Positions 51,604 through 61,544 are shown, counted from the first letter of the stretch. The stretch: 64,000 nt of DNA from Kibdelosporangium sp. MJ126-NF4 (GCF_000826545.1 NZ_CDME01000016.1:124001-188000); one strand, 5' to 3'. Made by a program: numbers and translations. Notes: generated from the letters alone by a model not told the origin.

Positions 51604-53208
51604 TCACGCGTCGCCGACGTCCGCGCCGAGCGTCAGGGCGCCGAAGTGGAAGCCCGCGGTGCGTTCCAGGACGAACCGGTCGATCTCGGCGCCGGTCGCG
51701 GTGAGCACGCGGGCGGTCAGGCGAGTTGTGCGGCCGGGAAACGCGGGTTCGGAGTCGACGGCGAGGAACGCGTAACCGGTGAACCGCACGCGCGACCACG
51801 GGACGAGTTCGGTGACCTTCTGCTTCCCAGGTGCCCAGTGGTACGACGGCACGTCGGCGTGTGGGATCTCGTGACCGGCGTAGGTGTCGGGCGCCGGGAA
51901 GTCGTAGAGGCTCTTTCCGCCACCGCCGCACGTGGCGTAGACGGTGCCGTCCGTGTCCGGCCGGATCGTGCTGCCGATCGGGACCTGCTTGGTCACGCGA
52001 CCGGCTCGCAACGCGTCACTGCGCTCGTAGACGTGGTTGTGGCCGTTGACGACCAGGTCGACCTTGTAGCGGTCGAACAGCGGGACCCAGTGCTCGCGGA
52101 CGCCGCCCTCGGACGCGTGGCTGTTGGTGGTCGAGTACGCGCAGTGGTGGAAGAAGACGACGATGAAGTCGACGTCCGGCTGCGCGCGCAGGTACGCGAG
52201 GCGCTGTTTGAGCCAGCGGGTCTGCTCGCCGCCGGTGGAGCCGAGGTTCGCCGGGATCTCGTAGGACACGTCGTTGGCGTCCAAGGACACGACGCCGACG
52301 TTGCCGTAGATGAACGAGTACGCGCCAGGGCAGGACCGTGGTCCGGAGCCCGGGAAGTCCCAGCGCGCGGTCTGGCCGCCGTAGCCGTTGTGCGGGTACA
52401 GCGCTTCCATGTCGTGGTTGCCGGTGGTCACCATCCACGGCACGGTGGCGGCCACCGGCTCGATCTGGCCGAAGTACGCGTCCCAGACCTTCGGGTTGAA
52501 CGTGTCGTGCCCCGCGTCCGGTGTGCTGCCGATCGGCAGCCCGGCGCCGTTCGGATCCGCGTACGCGATGTCGCCCGCGAGCAGATGGAACGCCGGATTC
52601 TGGCTGGCGACGGCGCCGTCGTTGGCCAACGCGGCTGTGGTGACTCCTTGGTCGCCGAACGCGGTGAACGTGAACTTGTGCGTCGGGAAACCACGCGGCG
52701 GCGCGGTCCGGAACTTGGCGTCGGCGTATGCGGGGTCGAAGCCCTCATGGCCGACGGCGTAGTAATACTCGGCGCCTGGCCGCAGATTTCCGATCTCGGC
52801 GTGCAGGTAGTACTGGTCCAGAGGCGCGATCACCCCCGTGACCTCGGAGTGCAGCGCCCGGATCTCCGCAGGGACCCGGTGGCCGAGGTCATCCGGATCA
52901 CGGCCGACACGCACGAACGGCTTGCGCACGGGCACAGGGACCTGCCAGCCGACACGCATCCGGGTTCGCGGGTTACGGCCGAACGCGAGATGCCTGCCGG
53001 TCGGCGTCACCCGGTCACCTGACGCGTAGGCCATGCTCGGCAGGAAAGTCGGTCCGGCGACGGCTAATGTCGCCACCGCCGCGCCGCGTCCGAGCAACGA
53101 CCGTCGGCTGAGGTACTCGTACTGTTCCGCCATGGACAGGCGGTCGGCCAAGTCGTCGGGCAGGCCGACACGGGGTATCTCCATGCCGACATGCTTGTCC
53201 GGCGACAT
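51604..53208 (-). CDS. Tat-exported purple-acid-phosphatase-like metallophosphoesterase
   Basis: A 534-residue secreted phosphatase. A twin-arginine signal (SRRSLLGRGAAVATLAVAG, about 37-60) is followed by an N-terminal FnIII-like domain (about 75-170) and a calcineurin-type domain with metal motifs FTAFGDQG, LAGDIAYAD, TTGNHDME, FFHHCAYS and GHNHVYERS. It would release phosphate from organic esters outside the cell, perhaps under phosphate limitation. The start is uncertain: ATG 53208 or ATG 53184, both before the Tat motif. Confidence 0.88.
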   Translation of the reverse strand: MSPDKHVGMEIPRVGLPDDLADRLSMAEQYEYLSRRSLLGRGAAVATLAVAGPTFLPSMAYASGDRVTPTGRHLAFGRNPRTRMRVGWQVPVPVRKPFVRVGRDPDDLGHRVPAEIRALHSEVTGVIAPLDQYYLHAEIGNLRPGAEYYYAVGHEGFDPAYADAKFRTAPPRGFPTHKFTFTAFGDQGVTTAALANDGAVASQNPAFHLLAGDIAYADPNGAGLPIGSTPDAGHDTFNPKVWDAYFGQIEPVAATVPWMVTTGNHDMEALYPHNGYGGQTARWDFPGSGPRSCPGAYSFIYGNVGVVSLDANDVSYEIPANLGSTGGEQTRWLKQRLAYLRAQPDVDFIVVFFHHCAYSTTNSHASEGGVREHWVPLFDRYKVDLVVNGHNHVYERSDALRAGRVTKQVPIGSTIRPDTDGTVYATCGGGGKSLYDFPAPDTYAGHEIPHADVPSYHWAPGKQKVTELVPWSRVRFTGYAFLAVDSEPAFPGRTTRLTARVLTATGAEIDRFVLERTAGFHFGALTLGADVGDA

Positions 53209-53574
53209 GCCCCTTCGGTCACGCCGACATGAACAGCAGCCGTCCACTATGGATGGTTGCGGTCAAGGGATTCCGAAGAGCCCTTTACCTTCCGCCCGTC
53301 CACAAGAGACACACGCACGGACGCGACGCAGTCGGGTGCCCGGCGCCGCAACGGCGAAATTTGTCACATGATGAGTGCTTTCAGGTGCCCGGTCATCGAT
53401 CCCGGAGCGACGACGGAATCTGTGTGTGCCCATGGTCACTCGACGGCGGGCAGGTGCGGTTGCCCACTGGAATGATTGCCGGATCGGATGCGCTTGTTTC
53501 ACTCATCTCGGTGAACGCCTGTGTCCCCGGCAGGGAGCAGCCAGGCGTTTCGCCGCACTGGCAGGGAGCTGCGG
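53209..53574. other. 366-bp spacer between phosphatase and hydrolase genes
   Basis: A divergent intergenic region that must hold the promoters of both genes. I see no PHO-box-like direct repeat, tRNA or credible small ORF with a ribosome site. Confidence 0.5.
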
Positions 53575-54504
53575 ATGCGGGAGTACCGACCAGGCGGCCA
53601 GGGGTTTCGGGCCGCGTTGATCCGGGGGCTCTGCCGGGTTTTCGTGTGGCCCACACTGGCGTGGTGGCCGCTGCGCGGTCCGCTGGCCACGTTGATCCCC
53701 CTGGTGAACCTCGTCATGTCGGTGACACCTCGGCTGCGCTCCACCCGAATGGAACGGGTCGTCGGCGCGAGTTGGCGGGGCGAGTTGGTACGACCGCACG
53801 GTCCCGCGACCAGGGCGGGCGCCCTGCTGTACCTGCATGGCGGAGCCTTCGTCTTCTGCGGGCTGGCCACCCACCGGCGCATTGTGGAGCGCCTGGCCCT
53901 GCGCACGGGTCTGCCCGTGCTGTCAGTCGAATACCGCCAACTCCCGCGAGCACGCCTTGACGAGTCGCTCGCCGATGTGATCGACGCGTTCCGTTGGCTG
54001 GTGGACAACGGGCACGACGGCTCAATCGTCTGCGTCGGCGACTCGGCCGGTGGCCACCTCGCCTTCGCGCTGGCACTCGCGGCCGAGAAAGCCGGGGTGT
54101 CCGGGCCCGCTGGTGTGGTCGGCCTGTCGCCGTGGCTGGATTTCGACAGCCGGACCAAACAAGCCCACCCGAACTCCCGCAAGGACGTGTTCATCCCGAC
54201 CAGGCGGCTGTCCCGGGTGGCCCGGCTGTGCACAGGAACACAGGACCGGGACATCGATCCGCTCCGATCCCCGGTCAACGGCACCCTGGGCTGCCTGCCC
54301 CCGGTACTCCTGCTGTGCGCGGAGGACGAAGTCCTGCGCTGCGACGCGGAACTCATGGCCGAACGGCTCGAAGCCGCCGACGTCGAGTACAAAATCCAGA
54401 TCTGGCAAGGACAAGTCCACGCCTTCCCCGTCCTCGGCCACTTCCTCCCGGAAAGCCGTGCCGCCATCGACGAGATCGCCCACTTCGTCGACGACGTCGT
54501 CTGA
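53575..54504 (+). CDS. Alpha/beta hydrolase, hormone-sensitive-lipase family
   Basis: A 309-residue esterase/acetylhydrolase. It has oxyanion LYLHGGAFVF (about 86-95), the nucleophile in GDSAGGH (Ser157), the acid in LLCAEDEVL and the His in VHAFPVLGHF. ATG 53575 has GGGAG at 8-nt spacing; longer in-frame starts (53521) lack one. Relatives deacetylate esters or lipids; the substrate is unknown. The gene is convergent with the M48 peptidase gene. Confidence 0.87.
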   Translation: MREYRPGGQGFRAALIRGLCRVFVWPTLAWWPLRGPLATLIPLVNLVMSVTPRLRSTRMERVVGASWRGELVRPHGPATRAGALLYLHGGAFVFCGLATHRRIVERLALRTGLPVLSVEYRQLPRARLDESLADVIDAFRWLVDNGHDGSIVCVGDSAGGHLAFALALAAEKAGVSGPAGVVGLSPWLDFDSRTKQAHPNSRKDVFIPTRRLSRVARLCTGTQDRDIDPLRSPVNGTLGCLPPVLLLCAEDEVLRCDAELMAERLEAADVEYKIQIWQGQVHAFPVLGHFLPESRAAIDEIAHFVDDVV

Positions 54505-54819
54505 GTCAGGCCGTGATGTTCGTGCGGAGCCGGACAGTTTCACATGTCTGGTCGATGAGAGTCTGCCCCGGCCGGAGGCCGGAGTCGGGCTTCCGTGGGG
54601 CGGTTCCTGGCGTCGCCGCCGGAATGCCGCGAACACTGGAGCCGCCCACGAGCAGCCTGACCAAACCGGCCAACCCAGGTGGTCACAGCACCAGCTGGGC
54701 GTCAGCCGGTGAGGTTCGCCTGGCATCGTGCTCAGCGGCACCGACCGGGCCTGCAGTTTCTCGTCAGCACCGCAAGCCACCATGGCTACGAGTCGTTCCT
54801 GGGAACCCGTCAATCATTG
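54505..54819. other. 315-bp spacer containing repeat copy 2
   Basis: A convergent intergenic stretch. It holds the second 88-bp dispersed repeat at 54552-54639. I see no gene or clear terminator in the remainder. From here the base composition falls towards that of the M48 gene. Confidence 0.6.
54552..54639. repeat. 88-bp dispersed repeat, copy 2
   Basis: Same orientation as 12977-13064, 80 of 88 identical and ungapped. The similarity stops sharply at both ends, which defines the unit. The CCGGCC-GGA-GGCCGG hairpin is intact. Confidence 0.8.
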
Positions 54820-57612
54820 TTAGCCAGTGCGACTGATCCGTTTCAGCTTAGTGGTGTAGAGTGCCGACCTCAGCTCCAGCTGATCTCGTGAACATGAGAA
54901 TTCTTCTGCAGTGGTGCCCACTATGAGCGGCCGCGTGGAACCAATCTTTTTGTCAACCCGCGATGTTTTGGAACCATTAGATATGGGATTCTCATAGAGG
55001 ATCAGGTTGCTGACAACCTGGTAGCTGCGCCGCAAGCTTCCCGTATATCTAATGGCCACCACGGCCCCGTTGTGTAGGCCACTTTCTGTATTGCCGCTCC
55101 CGAAATCCAGGACAACGAGTCCATTGTCACGAAATCGGTGGAGTCCGCCTGATCGGGACAATCCGACCGTTATTCCGTTATCTAGTGTCAGAGTTCGATT
55201 ATAGGCAGTCTCGACCCATGTGCCGATAAGGCAGTCAGCGGGTGTCTCCTCATAGGTGAACGTGATCCACCGGGACTGGTTGGCGAATGCCGCGGCGAGA
55301 ATGACCGCGATCAGGGTAATCGCCGTTGCAGTGGAGCCGACGCGGAGGCGCAAGCCAGGTTGCTGGACGTCCACCTCGATCGACTGGTCGCCGGAAGCTT
55401 GGGGCTCGCGGTGTGAGCCCTTGGTTCCTGAGCGGAAAATGGCGGCAACTGCCGTGCCGAGAATTGTCACGGGAACTGCAGCGAGAATGCTGAACACGAT
55501 TGCCGCGTGCCAGAATTCGGTGGCAGTCACGAAAGGGAGCGGTTTTCCACACCGGGACACCCATGCTTCGAGCAATGCCATGCAGTTTCCAGGTTGAGCA
55601 CCTAGCCATACAACGCCAGTGGCCAGCGTTCCGGAAACGAACAACGCCAAGAGGCTCAGGATCACCCGGAGCTGTCTAAGCACGATCATGGCCGTGGCCG
55701 CCGTCAGCGCGCCGATTAAGATTGTGATCGCGATGTACGCGTCCATGTTAGTCGTTAACCAAGCCGTAAGTTGAGGCCTGTGGACGACGGGATCGTACGC
55801 CGACTTAACCGCAAACAGTTCTACCAAGAACGCGAAAAGACAGCATGTTCCGCCGGTCACTCCGATGAGTAACGCACGTTTGGTATCTGTTCTTAGGCTG
55901 ACGTGTGCGTGAGCGCCTCTGAACCGTGTGGCTCTTCTGATTGCGACAATCGGTACGAGCCACAACAGAATTATTCCGACGAGCACCCAGGGGACGAAGG
56001 AGCTGGCAACGAGAAACAGATGCTGCTTCGGCCACAAGGTAAGCTGCTCAATCCACTTCAGCAGTACACTATGCCCGCTCGCCAATCCCTCTGGGTGCGG
56101 TGTCGCAATGCGGCTTTCCTTGCCGAGCGCCGCTGCAACGCTTTGGCTGACATCTGAACGCAGTGTCAGCCAAACCTCCAGCCAAGGAGTGCATGTGATG
56201 ACGACCGCTGTCACGAAGGCAAGTACAGTCCTGCTCCGACTTGTTCTGGTCGCGTAGAGTACACCCGAGACGGCGGAACGAGCCCAGATCACCAGCAAGA
56301 GGCCACCAATGAGTAGCGGGGCTATTGTGGTGAGTACAAAAGCAGGCTCGAAGGAGTTACTATGCCCGTATTGACTGAATAGTACCCACGGGCCGGCTGC
56401 AGTATTGACAAGAGCGGTTGCTTCGCCGACCAAGAAGCCGGCTATGAGGAGCAGTGGATATAGCAGTATGCGTAGTGGCGGTCGATATTGAGGCGAGCTG
56501 ACCGCGGACCGCCAAACGGCGAGGACCAAGGTCGTAGCGCCACCGGCTGCTACGATCAGTACGACTAGGAGATTTGCGAGGCCAGAAAGCGTTGGCAAGA
56601 GCATCTGCAACAGCAAGAAGCCGTTCTCCATGAACAACGCGGCAACCATGCCTACAGCAAACAGCTCCCACAGTCGCGGCTGAGACAAGAGAGCGGGCGT
56701 GTTCATGACTTCCACCCGCCGGGCGGGACGCGGATGGTGACCCCAACGTCCGCGAATCGACAACTGATGCACGGCGGCAGGTTTGGCGTTGGTAAAATAG
56801 TCTCGCAAGGCCATGCCTGATGTGGGTTTTTCCCATCGGTCTACGCGAGCGTCGGCGTAATGCTCACGGACCCTCAGCAGAGCGTTTCGCGTTAGTAATA
56901 TGAGTGTGGTCAGTGCAAGCAACGACGCCGAGACCCTTAATGTTCCCCACCAGTCCAGATGCCAGGTTTGTGCATCTACCGACAATCGGCTTGCGATGGC
57001 CACTGTGAGCATCGACGGGATGGCGATCACAGCAAATGACCACCAGAGCCCCACCGTAAGATAGGTGATGTCGACGTCTCGATTCCGCAGGTGGGCCAGT
57101 TCGTGAAGCACAACAGCCCGAAATGTGGCTGGTTTGGTATGCGAGAGCACAACCAGTCCAGCGTCAAGCTTTACGAAGCGATGCCGGACATGGCCGAAGG
57201 TCATTGCCGTCGTAGTTGTGGTGGCGTACGGCGCGAGCATGAACGTCGGTGGGGTTACATGGATCTCCCCGCATAGACCATGGAGTGCCTCGACCAGCTC
57301 CGGATAGTTTGCTTCGGTCAGCTTCTTAAGAGCACCTCGTCGCTTGATCATCGACGGATAAAGCCAGTAGATCGAGAAGGTCACGATCCCGAGGGAACCG
57401 ATTCCACATGCGATCCACTCCGCCTCATTCAAACCGATGATCGGTAGCATGTAGTGAAGCGTGTAGAATACTGTGGAACTACTGGCGAGCACTGCGGCCA
57501 TGAGAAGCACGAATAGCGTGGTGGTGCCAGACGGGATACTGTGCCGGTCTTCATTAGAAGTGTCTACGGTCGTGACTTCGGTTGGACCGTATTGCGTCGT
57601 GCCTGAGCTCAA
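54820..57612 (-). CDS. Giant multi-TM M48-type metallopeptidase with C-terminal beta domain
   Basis: A 930-residue protein. Two TM helices (about 31-60 and 65-86) precede an M48 catalytic region with zinc motif HELAH (His170, Glu171, His174) and the third ligand in REHYADARVD (Glu250). About ten more TM helices follow (360-740). The C-terminal 150 residues after a last TM are extracytoplasmic and beta-rich (CLIGTWVETAYN...), resembling a lipocalin-like sensor. Its TTG start overlaps the companion stop (TTGA). G+C is visibly lower than in neighbours, suggesting transfer. Typical M48 proteases have 250-450 residues, so this is an unusual architecture. Confidence 0.82.
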   Translation of the reverse strand: MSSGTTQYGPTEVTTVDTSNEDRHSIPSGTTTLFVLLMAAVLASSSTVFYTLHYMLPIIGLNEAEWIACGIGSLGIVTFSIYWLYPSMIKRRGALKKLTEANYPELVEALHGLCGEIHVTPPTFMLAPYATTTTTAMTFGHVRHRFVKLDAGLVVLSHTKPATFRAVVLHELAHLRNRDVDITYLTVGLWWSFAVIAIPSMLTVAIASRLSVDAQTWHLDWWGTLRVSASLLALTTLILLTRNALLRVREHYADARVDRWEKPTSGMALRDYFTNAKPAAVHQLSIRGRWGHHPRPARRVEVMNTPALLSQPRLWELFAVGMVAALFMENGFLLLQMLLPTLSGLANLLVVLIVAAGGATTLVLAVWRSAVSSPQYRPPLRILLYPLLLIAGFLVGEATALVNTAAGPWVLFSQYGHSNSFEPAFVLTTIAPLLIGGLLLVIWARSAVSGVLYATRTSRSRTVLAFVTAVVITCTPWLEVWLTLRSDVSQSVAAALGKESRIATPHPEGLASGHSVLLKWIEQLTLWPKQHLFLVASSFVPWVLVGIILLWLVPIVAIRRATRFRGAHAHVSLRTDTKRALLIGVTGGTCCLFAFLVELFAVKSAYDPVVHRPQLTAWLTTNMDAYIAITILIGALTAATAMIVLRQLRVILSLLALFVSGTLATGVVWLGAQPGNCMALLEAWVSRCGKPLPFVTATEFWHAAIVFSILAAVPVTILGTAVAAIFRSGTKGSHREPQASGDQSIEVDVQQPGLRLRVGSTATAITLIAVILAAAFANQSRWITFTYEETPADCLIGTWVETAYNRTLTLDNGITVGLSRSGGLHRFRDNGLVVLDFGSGNTESGLHNGAVVAIRYTGSLRRSYQVVSNLILYENPISNGSKTSRVDKKIGSTRPLIVGTTAEEFSCSRDQLELRSALYTTKLKRISRTG

Positions 57613-58151
57613 CGGTCGCCCGCTTCTCGTGACAGGTCGCCTTCCGGAGGCCGTTCTTCAGCATGTTCAGAATTGCCACCGGCGACGGCGTCCGCGATTC
57701 GCTGGGCGATGTCTTCAGGTTTACCTTTATCGGCCACGTACTCAATGATTATTCGGCGCACTTCTTTTTGGTCTTCCGGAGGCAGATCCAGGAGCGGCGC
57801 AGTCGTGTCAACCGGATGACCTTCAGGACGCCGAAATAGCTTTCGCACTGCGTCGGTAGTTGTTTTACTCCAGCGCGCGACGCCTGGCCGTACGTGTTTC
57901 TTGACCAGATGGAGGACGACGTCGGAAGCAACTGCTAATGCAACCGGCGTGAGAACCTCACTGATTTCGCTCAGGCCGATCCCCAATCGATCGTCGTTTC
58001 GCGAATCACCTTTGAGTGAGCGTTTTGGATCAGCGAAATATGAGTCGCTCAGCAACTGGAAGAGCCGGAGTTCTTCCGGCGCTACTCGCGTTACGATATG
58101 AAGCGCGAAGTCCTGGACCAGATCCTGGTCAATGTCACTGGTGTCGCTCAA
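57609..58151 (-). CDS. Unknown protein coupled to the M48 peptidase
   Basis: A 180-residue soluble, acidic protein. An N-terminal region (about 1-50) is followed by a weakly hydrophobic helix (about 67-88, TPVALAVASDVVLHLVKKHVR), a basic segment (WSKTTTDAVRKLFRRPEGH) and a helix-rich tail (PPEDQKEVRRIIIEYVADKGKPEDIAQRIADAVAGG). I recognise no family. Its stop overlaps the M48 start, so both are made together and likely interact. It may be an adaptor, substrate or regulator. It shares the low G+C of the peptidase gene. Confidence 0.7.
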   Translation of the reverse strand: MSDTSDIDQDLVQDFALHIVTRVAPEELRLFQLLSDSYFADPKRSLKGDSRNDDRLGIGLSEISEVLTPVALAVASDVVLHLVKKHVRPGVARWSKTTTDAVRKLFRRPEGHPVDTTAPLLDLPPEDQKEVRRIIIEYVADKGKPEDIAQRIADAVAGGNSEHAEERPPEGDLSREAGDR

Positions 58152-58843
58152 CCTGCACCCCTCGCATCAGGAACATAACGGCAATGGCGAACGATAGAGG
58201 GCGGCCTGGGTTCGTACTGAGCCGAACGCCCAGATCAGGGCCTGGGATGTATCGCGGCCTCGCCCTGGGCACGCCTCAAGAAGATTGTCGATGCACGTAG
58301 TTCGGTACCCACACGGTGTGCGTTACCGATGTCGACTAACACTTCCTACAGACCACTCGAATGGATGATGTCCACCCCATCATCGGAGGTCTCGCAGCAG
58401 CTCTGGTTAGGTGAGATTTCGACAGAGCCCTCTCATCACATGCTGCGGAGCACGTGTTGAGGTGAGTTCGTGTTACTGCGACCGGAGTGGATTGCTGATG
58501 CTGCGCTCAAGCCCATCCCGGGCTGCTCGTCCTGACGGCGCACCGATCCACATCATTCTGGACAACCTCTCCGCGCACCGCGGCGCCACGATCCGCACCT
58601 GGGCAGCCTCGCAACAAGGTCACACTGTGCTTCACTCCGACCTATTTCTTCCAGCGGACCGCACCCCACAGCGTGTCGTCCCCGACGGAGTAGCAACCGT
58701 GGGACTGCCGGACACCATGCAGTTCGTGATAGCTCGCCGGTAACCGGTCCGGGTGGCCCTTTGCGAGTCCAGCCGGGCCCGTGAGGTCGAGCTTGGTGTC
58801 CCGGTCGGGATCGTTGGTCTCCAGGTCTTCGTCCGCCCGGAGG
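58152..58843. other. 692-bp degenerate region upstream of the M48 pair
   Basis: It contains an IS630-family transposase fragment (58540-58645) and, on the minus strand at about 58642-58840, an open stretch ending ASYHELHGVRQSHGCYSVGDD...VRWKK, possibly the 3' remnant of an unidentified gene. The promoter of the companion/M48 genes should lie at 58152-58300. Nothing else is recognisable. Confidence 0.5.
58540..58645 (+). pseudogene. IS630-family transposase remnant, frameshifted
   Basis: APIHIILDNLSAHRGATIRTWA is the second DDE block of IS630-type transposases. The expected continuation LCFTPTY appears at 58625-58645, but in a different frame, so a small indel lies near 58620. Homology stops after TPTY. 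No start, third catalytic acid or inverted repeats remain. Confidence 0.8.
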
Positions 58844-60253
58844 TCATTCGCCGCGGATGGCCTTCCTGAGTTTCGGCACGCGATCGGCGAGCGCGCGTTC
58901 GGCACCGCGTGCGGTGGGCTCGTAGTAGTCGCGGCCGACCAGACCGTCCGGTGGGTACTGCTGTGCCAGCACGCCTTCCGGCACGTTGTGGGGATAGCGG
59001 TACCCCTTGGCGTTGCCCAGGCTCGCGGCACCGGCGTAGTGGCCGTCGCGCAGGTGCGCCGGGACAGTTCCGGCCGCACCGGAGCGGACGTCGGACAGTG
59101 CCGCGTCGATGGCCAGGATGACCGCGTTGGACTTCGGGGCGGTCGCGAGGTGGATCGTCACCTGGGCCAGTACCAGTCGTCCCTCGGGCATACCGATGAA
59201 CTGCACCGCTTGCTGGGCCGCGACGGCGACTTGCAGCGCCGTCGGGTCCGCCATGCCGATGTCCTCGCTGGCGTGCACGATCAGGCGGCGCGCGATGAAC
59301 CTCGGGTCCTCCCCCGCCTCGATCATGCGCGCGAGGTAGTGCAACGCGGCGTCGACGTCGGAGCCGCGGATGGACTTGATGAACGCGCTCGTCACGTCGT
59401 AGTGCTGGTCGCCCTGCCGGTCATACCGGACGGCGGCCTTGTCGACCGTGGCCTCGACGGTCGCGAGGTCGATCTCCGACAGACCGGTGGACGCCGCCGA
59501 GTCCGCCGCTGCCTCCAGCGCTGTCAGCGCGCGCCGCGCGTCCCCACCGGCCAGCCGCACGAGATGGTTCTCGGCGTCCTCGGCCAGGCCGAGTTGCGCG
59601 TCCAGGCCGCGCGGGTCGGCAACCGTCCGGCGGATCAGCACGCGGACGTCCTCGTCGGTCAACGGGTGCAACTGAAGCACCAGCGACCGCGACAGCAACG
59701 GCGACACGATGGAGAAGAACGGGTTCTCCGTCGTGGCCGCCACCAGCAGCACGATCCGGTCCTCGACCGCGCCGAGCAGCGCGTCCTGCTGGGTCCGGGA
59801 GAAGCGGTGCACCTCGTCGATGAACAGCACGGTCGACTCGCCCGACCTGGTCAGCCTGCGCTTGGCCTCCTCGATCACCGCGCGCACCTCTTTGACACCG
59901 GCCGTCAGCGCCGACAACGCCACGAACCGGCGGCCGATCGACTGGGAGACGAGCGTGGCCAGGGTGGTCTTGCCCGTGCCGGGCGGGCCGTAGAGCAGTA
60001 CCGACGCCGGGGCAGCGCCCTCGACCAGCCGACGCAGCGGCGACCCGGCACCGAGCAGGTGATCCTGGCCGACGACCTCGTCGAGCGACTGCGGACGCAT
60101 CCGGACAGCCAACGGCGCGTTCGCGGCCACGCTGGCCGCGGAGCCCGGGTGCGACTGCGACCCCGACTGTGACCCCAGCGGCGCCGGGTACTCGGGTCGG
60201 GTGGGTTCCGAGACGTCGAACAGGCCTTCATCCACGGTGCGCACGCTACCCAA
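58844..60253 (-). CDS. rarA: Replication-associated recombination protein RarA (MgsA)
   Basis: A 469-residue AAA+ ATPase acting at stalled forks. Walker A is [16 protein letters not shown] (about 88-103) and Walker B is [16 protein letters not shown], then [18 protein letters not shown] (sensor 1) and a C-terminal tetramerisation domain with [32 protein letters not shown] and [20 protein letters not shown] [10 protein letters not shown]. The start is uncertain: TTG 60253 directly follows the upstream stop, with GTG 60244 and 60235 as alternatives. Confidence 0.95.
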   Translation of the reverse strand: MGSVRTVDEGLFDVSEPTRPEYPAPLGSQSGSQSHPGSAASVAANAPLAVRMRPQSLDEVVGQDHLLGAGSPLRRLVEGAAPASVLLYGPPGTGKTTLATLVSQSIGRRFVALSALTAGVKEVRAVIEEAKRRLTRSGESTVLFIDEVHRFSRTQQDALLGAVEDRIVLLVAATTENPFFSIVSPLLSRSLVLQLHPLTDEDVRVLIRRTVADPRGLDAQLGLAEDAENHLVRLAGGDARRALTALEAAADSAASTGLSEIDLATVEATVDKAAVRYDRQGDQHYDVTSAFIKSIRGSDVDAALHYLARMIEAGEDPRFIARRLIVHASEDIGMADPTALQVAVAAQQAVQFIGMPEGRLVLAQVTIHLATAPKSNAVILAIDAALSDVRSGAAGTVPAHLRDGHYAGAASLGNAKGYRYPHNVPEGVLAQQYPPDGLVGRDYYEPTARGAERALADRVPKLRKAIRGE

Positions 60254-60733
60254 TCAGGGTCCGCCCACCAGCCCGGCGGGTAACACGTCCGCCAGGTAGC
60301 CGTCGAGATCCGGGTGGTCGGGGGTCAGCACGTGGCGCACCCACGCCGAGCGTTCGTGCACCAGCGCGGGCAGCTCCCAGACGCAGCCGATCAGCGGCTC
60401 GGTCACCTCACCGAACGCAATCGTGTCCAGGCTGGACGACGCGAGGCGGGTGTGCAGGATCGCCTGGTACACCCACGTGTAGAGGTTCAGCCACAGCGCG
60501 TCCGCGCCCTCGTGGAGCACAGCGAAGGCATACCGCGGTGAGGCCTCCTGCTCGTGGGCGAGCGCCGGGTGCGCCAACGACGCCGGGAGGAGCTTGGGCA
60601 GGAACTCGTCCGCGGCCGCGACGACCGGGGCGGCGATCGGTTCCCGGCCGATCGTCACCTGGTAGGGCTTGATGGTCCAGCCGTCGACCACAGTCGCGGG
60701 CAACGGCCTGGAGTAGCGCTCCGTGAAGCTCAT
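60254..60733 (-). CDS. Hypothetical protein upstream of rarA
   Basis: A 159-residue protein starting MSFTERYSRPLP with a compact mixed alpha/beta profile (VVDGWTIKPYQVTIG, SPRYAFAVLHEGADALWLNLYTWVYQAILHTRLA, GCVWELPALVHERSAWVRHVL). I do not recognise the family. No membrane or signal segment is seen. The ATG at 60733 has GCGAGG upstream. It sits 10 bp after an SGNH hydrolase gene and its stop abuts the rarA start. Confidence 0.75.
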   Translation of the reverse strand: MSFTERYSRPLPATVVDGWTIKPYQVTIGREPIAAPVVAAADEFLPKLLPASLAHPALAHEQEASPRYAFAVLHEGADALWLNLYTWVYQAILHTRLASSSLDTIAFGEVTEPLIGCVWELPALVHERSAWVRHVLTPDHPDLDGYLADVLPAGLVGGP

Positions 60734-60743
60734 GCCTCGCACA

Positions 60744-61544
60744 TTAGCGAGGGGGTCCGACAACCTCCTTCACGATGATCGACATCGCGTAGGGCACCAG
60801 GTCGCGGCCGCGTCGCCAGAGCCACGGGATGCCCTTGATGATCAACCACACCACGTGCCCGGTCGTGCCGACCTGGCGTCCGCCGGAGCAGGTCAGGCTC
60901 ACCGGGTTCGGGATGGCGCAGTCGCGGTCGGCAAGCAGCGCGGCGAAGCCCTGTGCGAGCAGCCGGTGCCCGAGTTCGGACGGATGCAGGCGGTCCACGC
61001 TCCACACGGCCATCTCGTAGGCGCCGGGCAGCAGGTCCAGGTCGAGGCACCCGGCGTCGTGCTGCGCCGACACGGAGTCGATCACCGAGTTGAGCGCGGC
61101 GATCCTGCTGCGCAACGCACGCCGCAGCGGGCCGGGCAGCCGGAAAACCTTCGCGTGGTCATGAAAACGCACGGTCAGCACGATCGCGCCTGCCGACCTC
61201 AGTTCGCCGACGACGTGGTCGAGGTCCGCCCGGATGCGGTCGGGGTCGAAATCCGAGCGCAGCGTGTCGTTCATCCCGACGATGATCACGGCGACGTCGG
61301 GCGCCGTGGCCAGCGCCTGCGGCAACTGGATCGTGCGCACGTCCCCCATCCGGGCACCGTTGATCGAGACGTTGGCGAACCGCACCTGTTCGGTGCCGCT
61401 GAGCGCGTCGGCGAGCAACGGCCCAACGCCACGCCATCCACCGCCAGGCAAGGGATCGCCCAGCCCCACTGCAGTCGAATCTCCCAGCACGACGAGGCTA
61501 CGTACCTGACGGAGCCCCTGAGGCGCATACTCCAGCACGGTCAC
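60744..61544 (-). CDS. SGNH/GDSL-type hydrolase
   Basis: A 266-residue esterase. It has block I LVVLGDSTAVGLGD (Ser23), block II Gly region INGARMGDVR, block III VIIVGMNDTLR (oxyanion Asn) and block V SVDRLHPSELGH (catalytic Asp/His). A C-terminal hydrophobic stretch (VVWLIIKGIPWLWRR) could attach it to the membrane. GTG 61544. No signal peptide is seen. Substrate unknown, possibly lipid or acyl ester. Confidence 0.88.
   Translation of the reverse strand: MTVLEYAPQGLRQVRSLVVLGDSTAVGLGDPLPGGGWRGVGPLLADALSGTEQVRFANVSINGARMGDVRTIQLPQALATAPDVAVIIVGMNDTLRSDFDPDRIRADLDHVVGELRSAGAIVLTVRFHDHAKVFRLPGPLRRALRSRIAALNSVIDSVSAQHDAGCLDLDLLPGAYEMAVWSVDRLHPSELGHRLLAQGFAALLADRDCAIPNPVSLTCSGGRQVGTTGHVVWLIIKGIPWLWRRGRDLVPYAMSIIVKEVVGPPR

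Noticed and set aside
58642..58843. L,D-transpeptidase fragment based on SHGCYSV
   Set aside because: The required upstream His is only a few residues away instead of about 15, and the stretch has no start. It is kept as an unidentified remnant.
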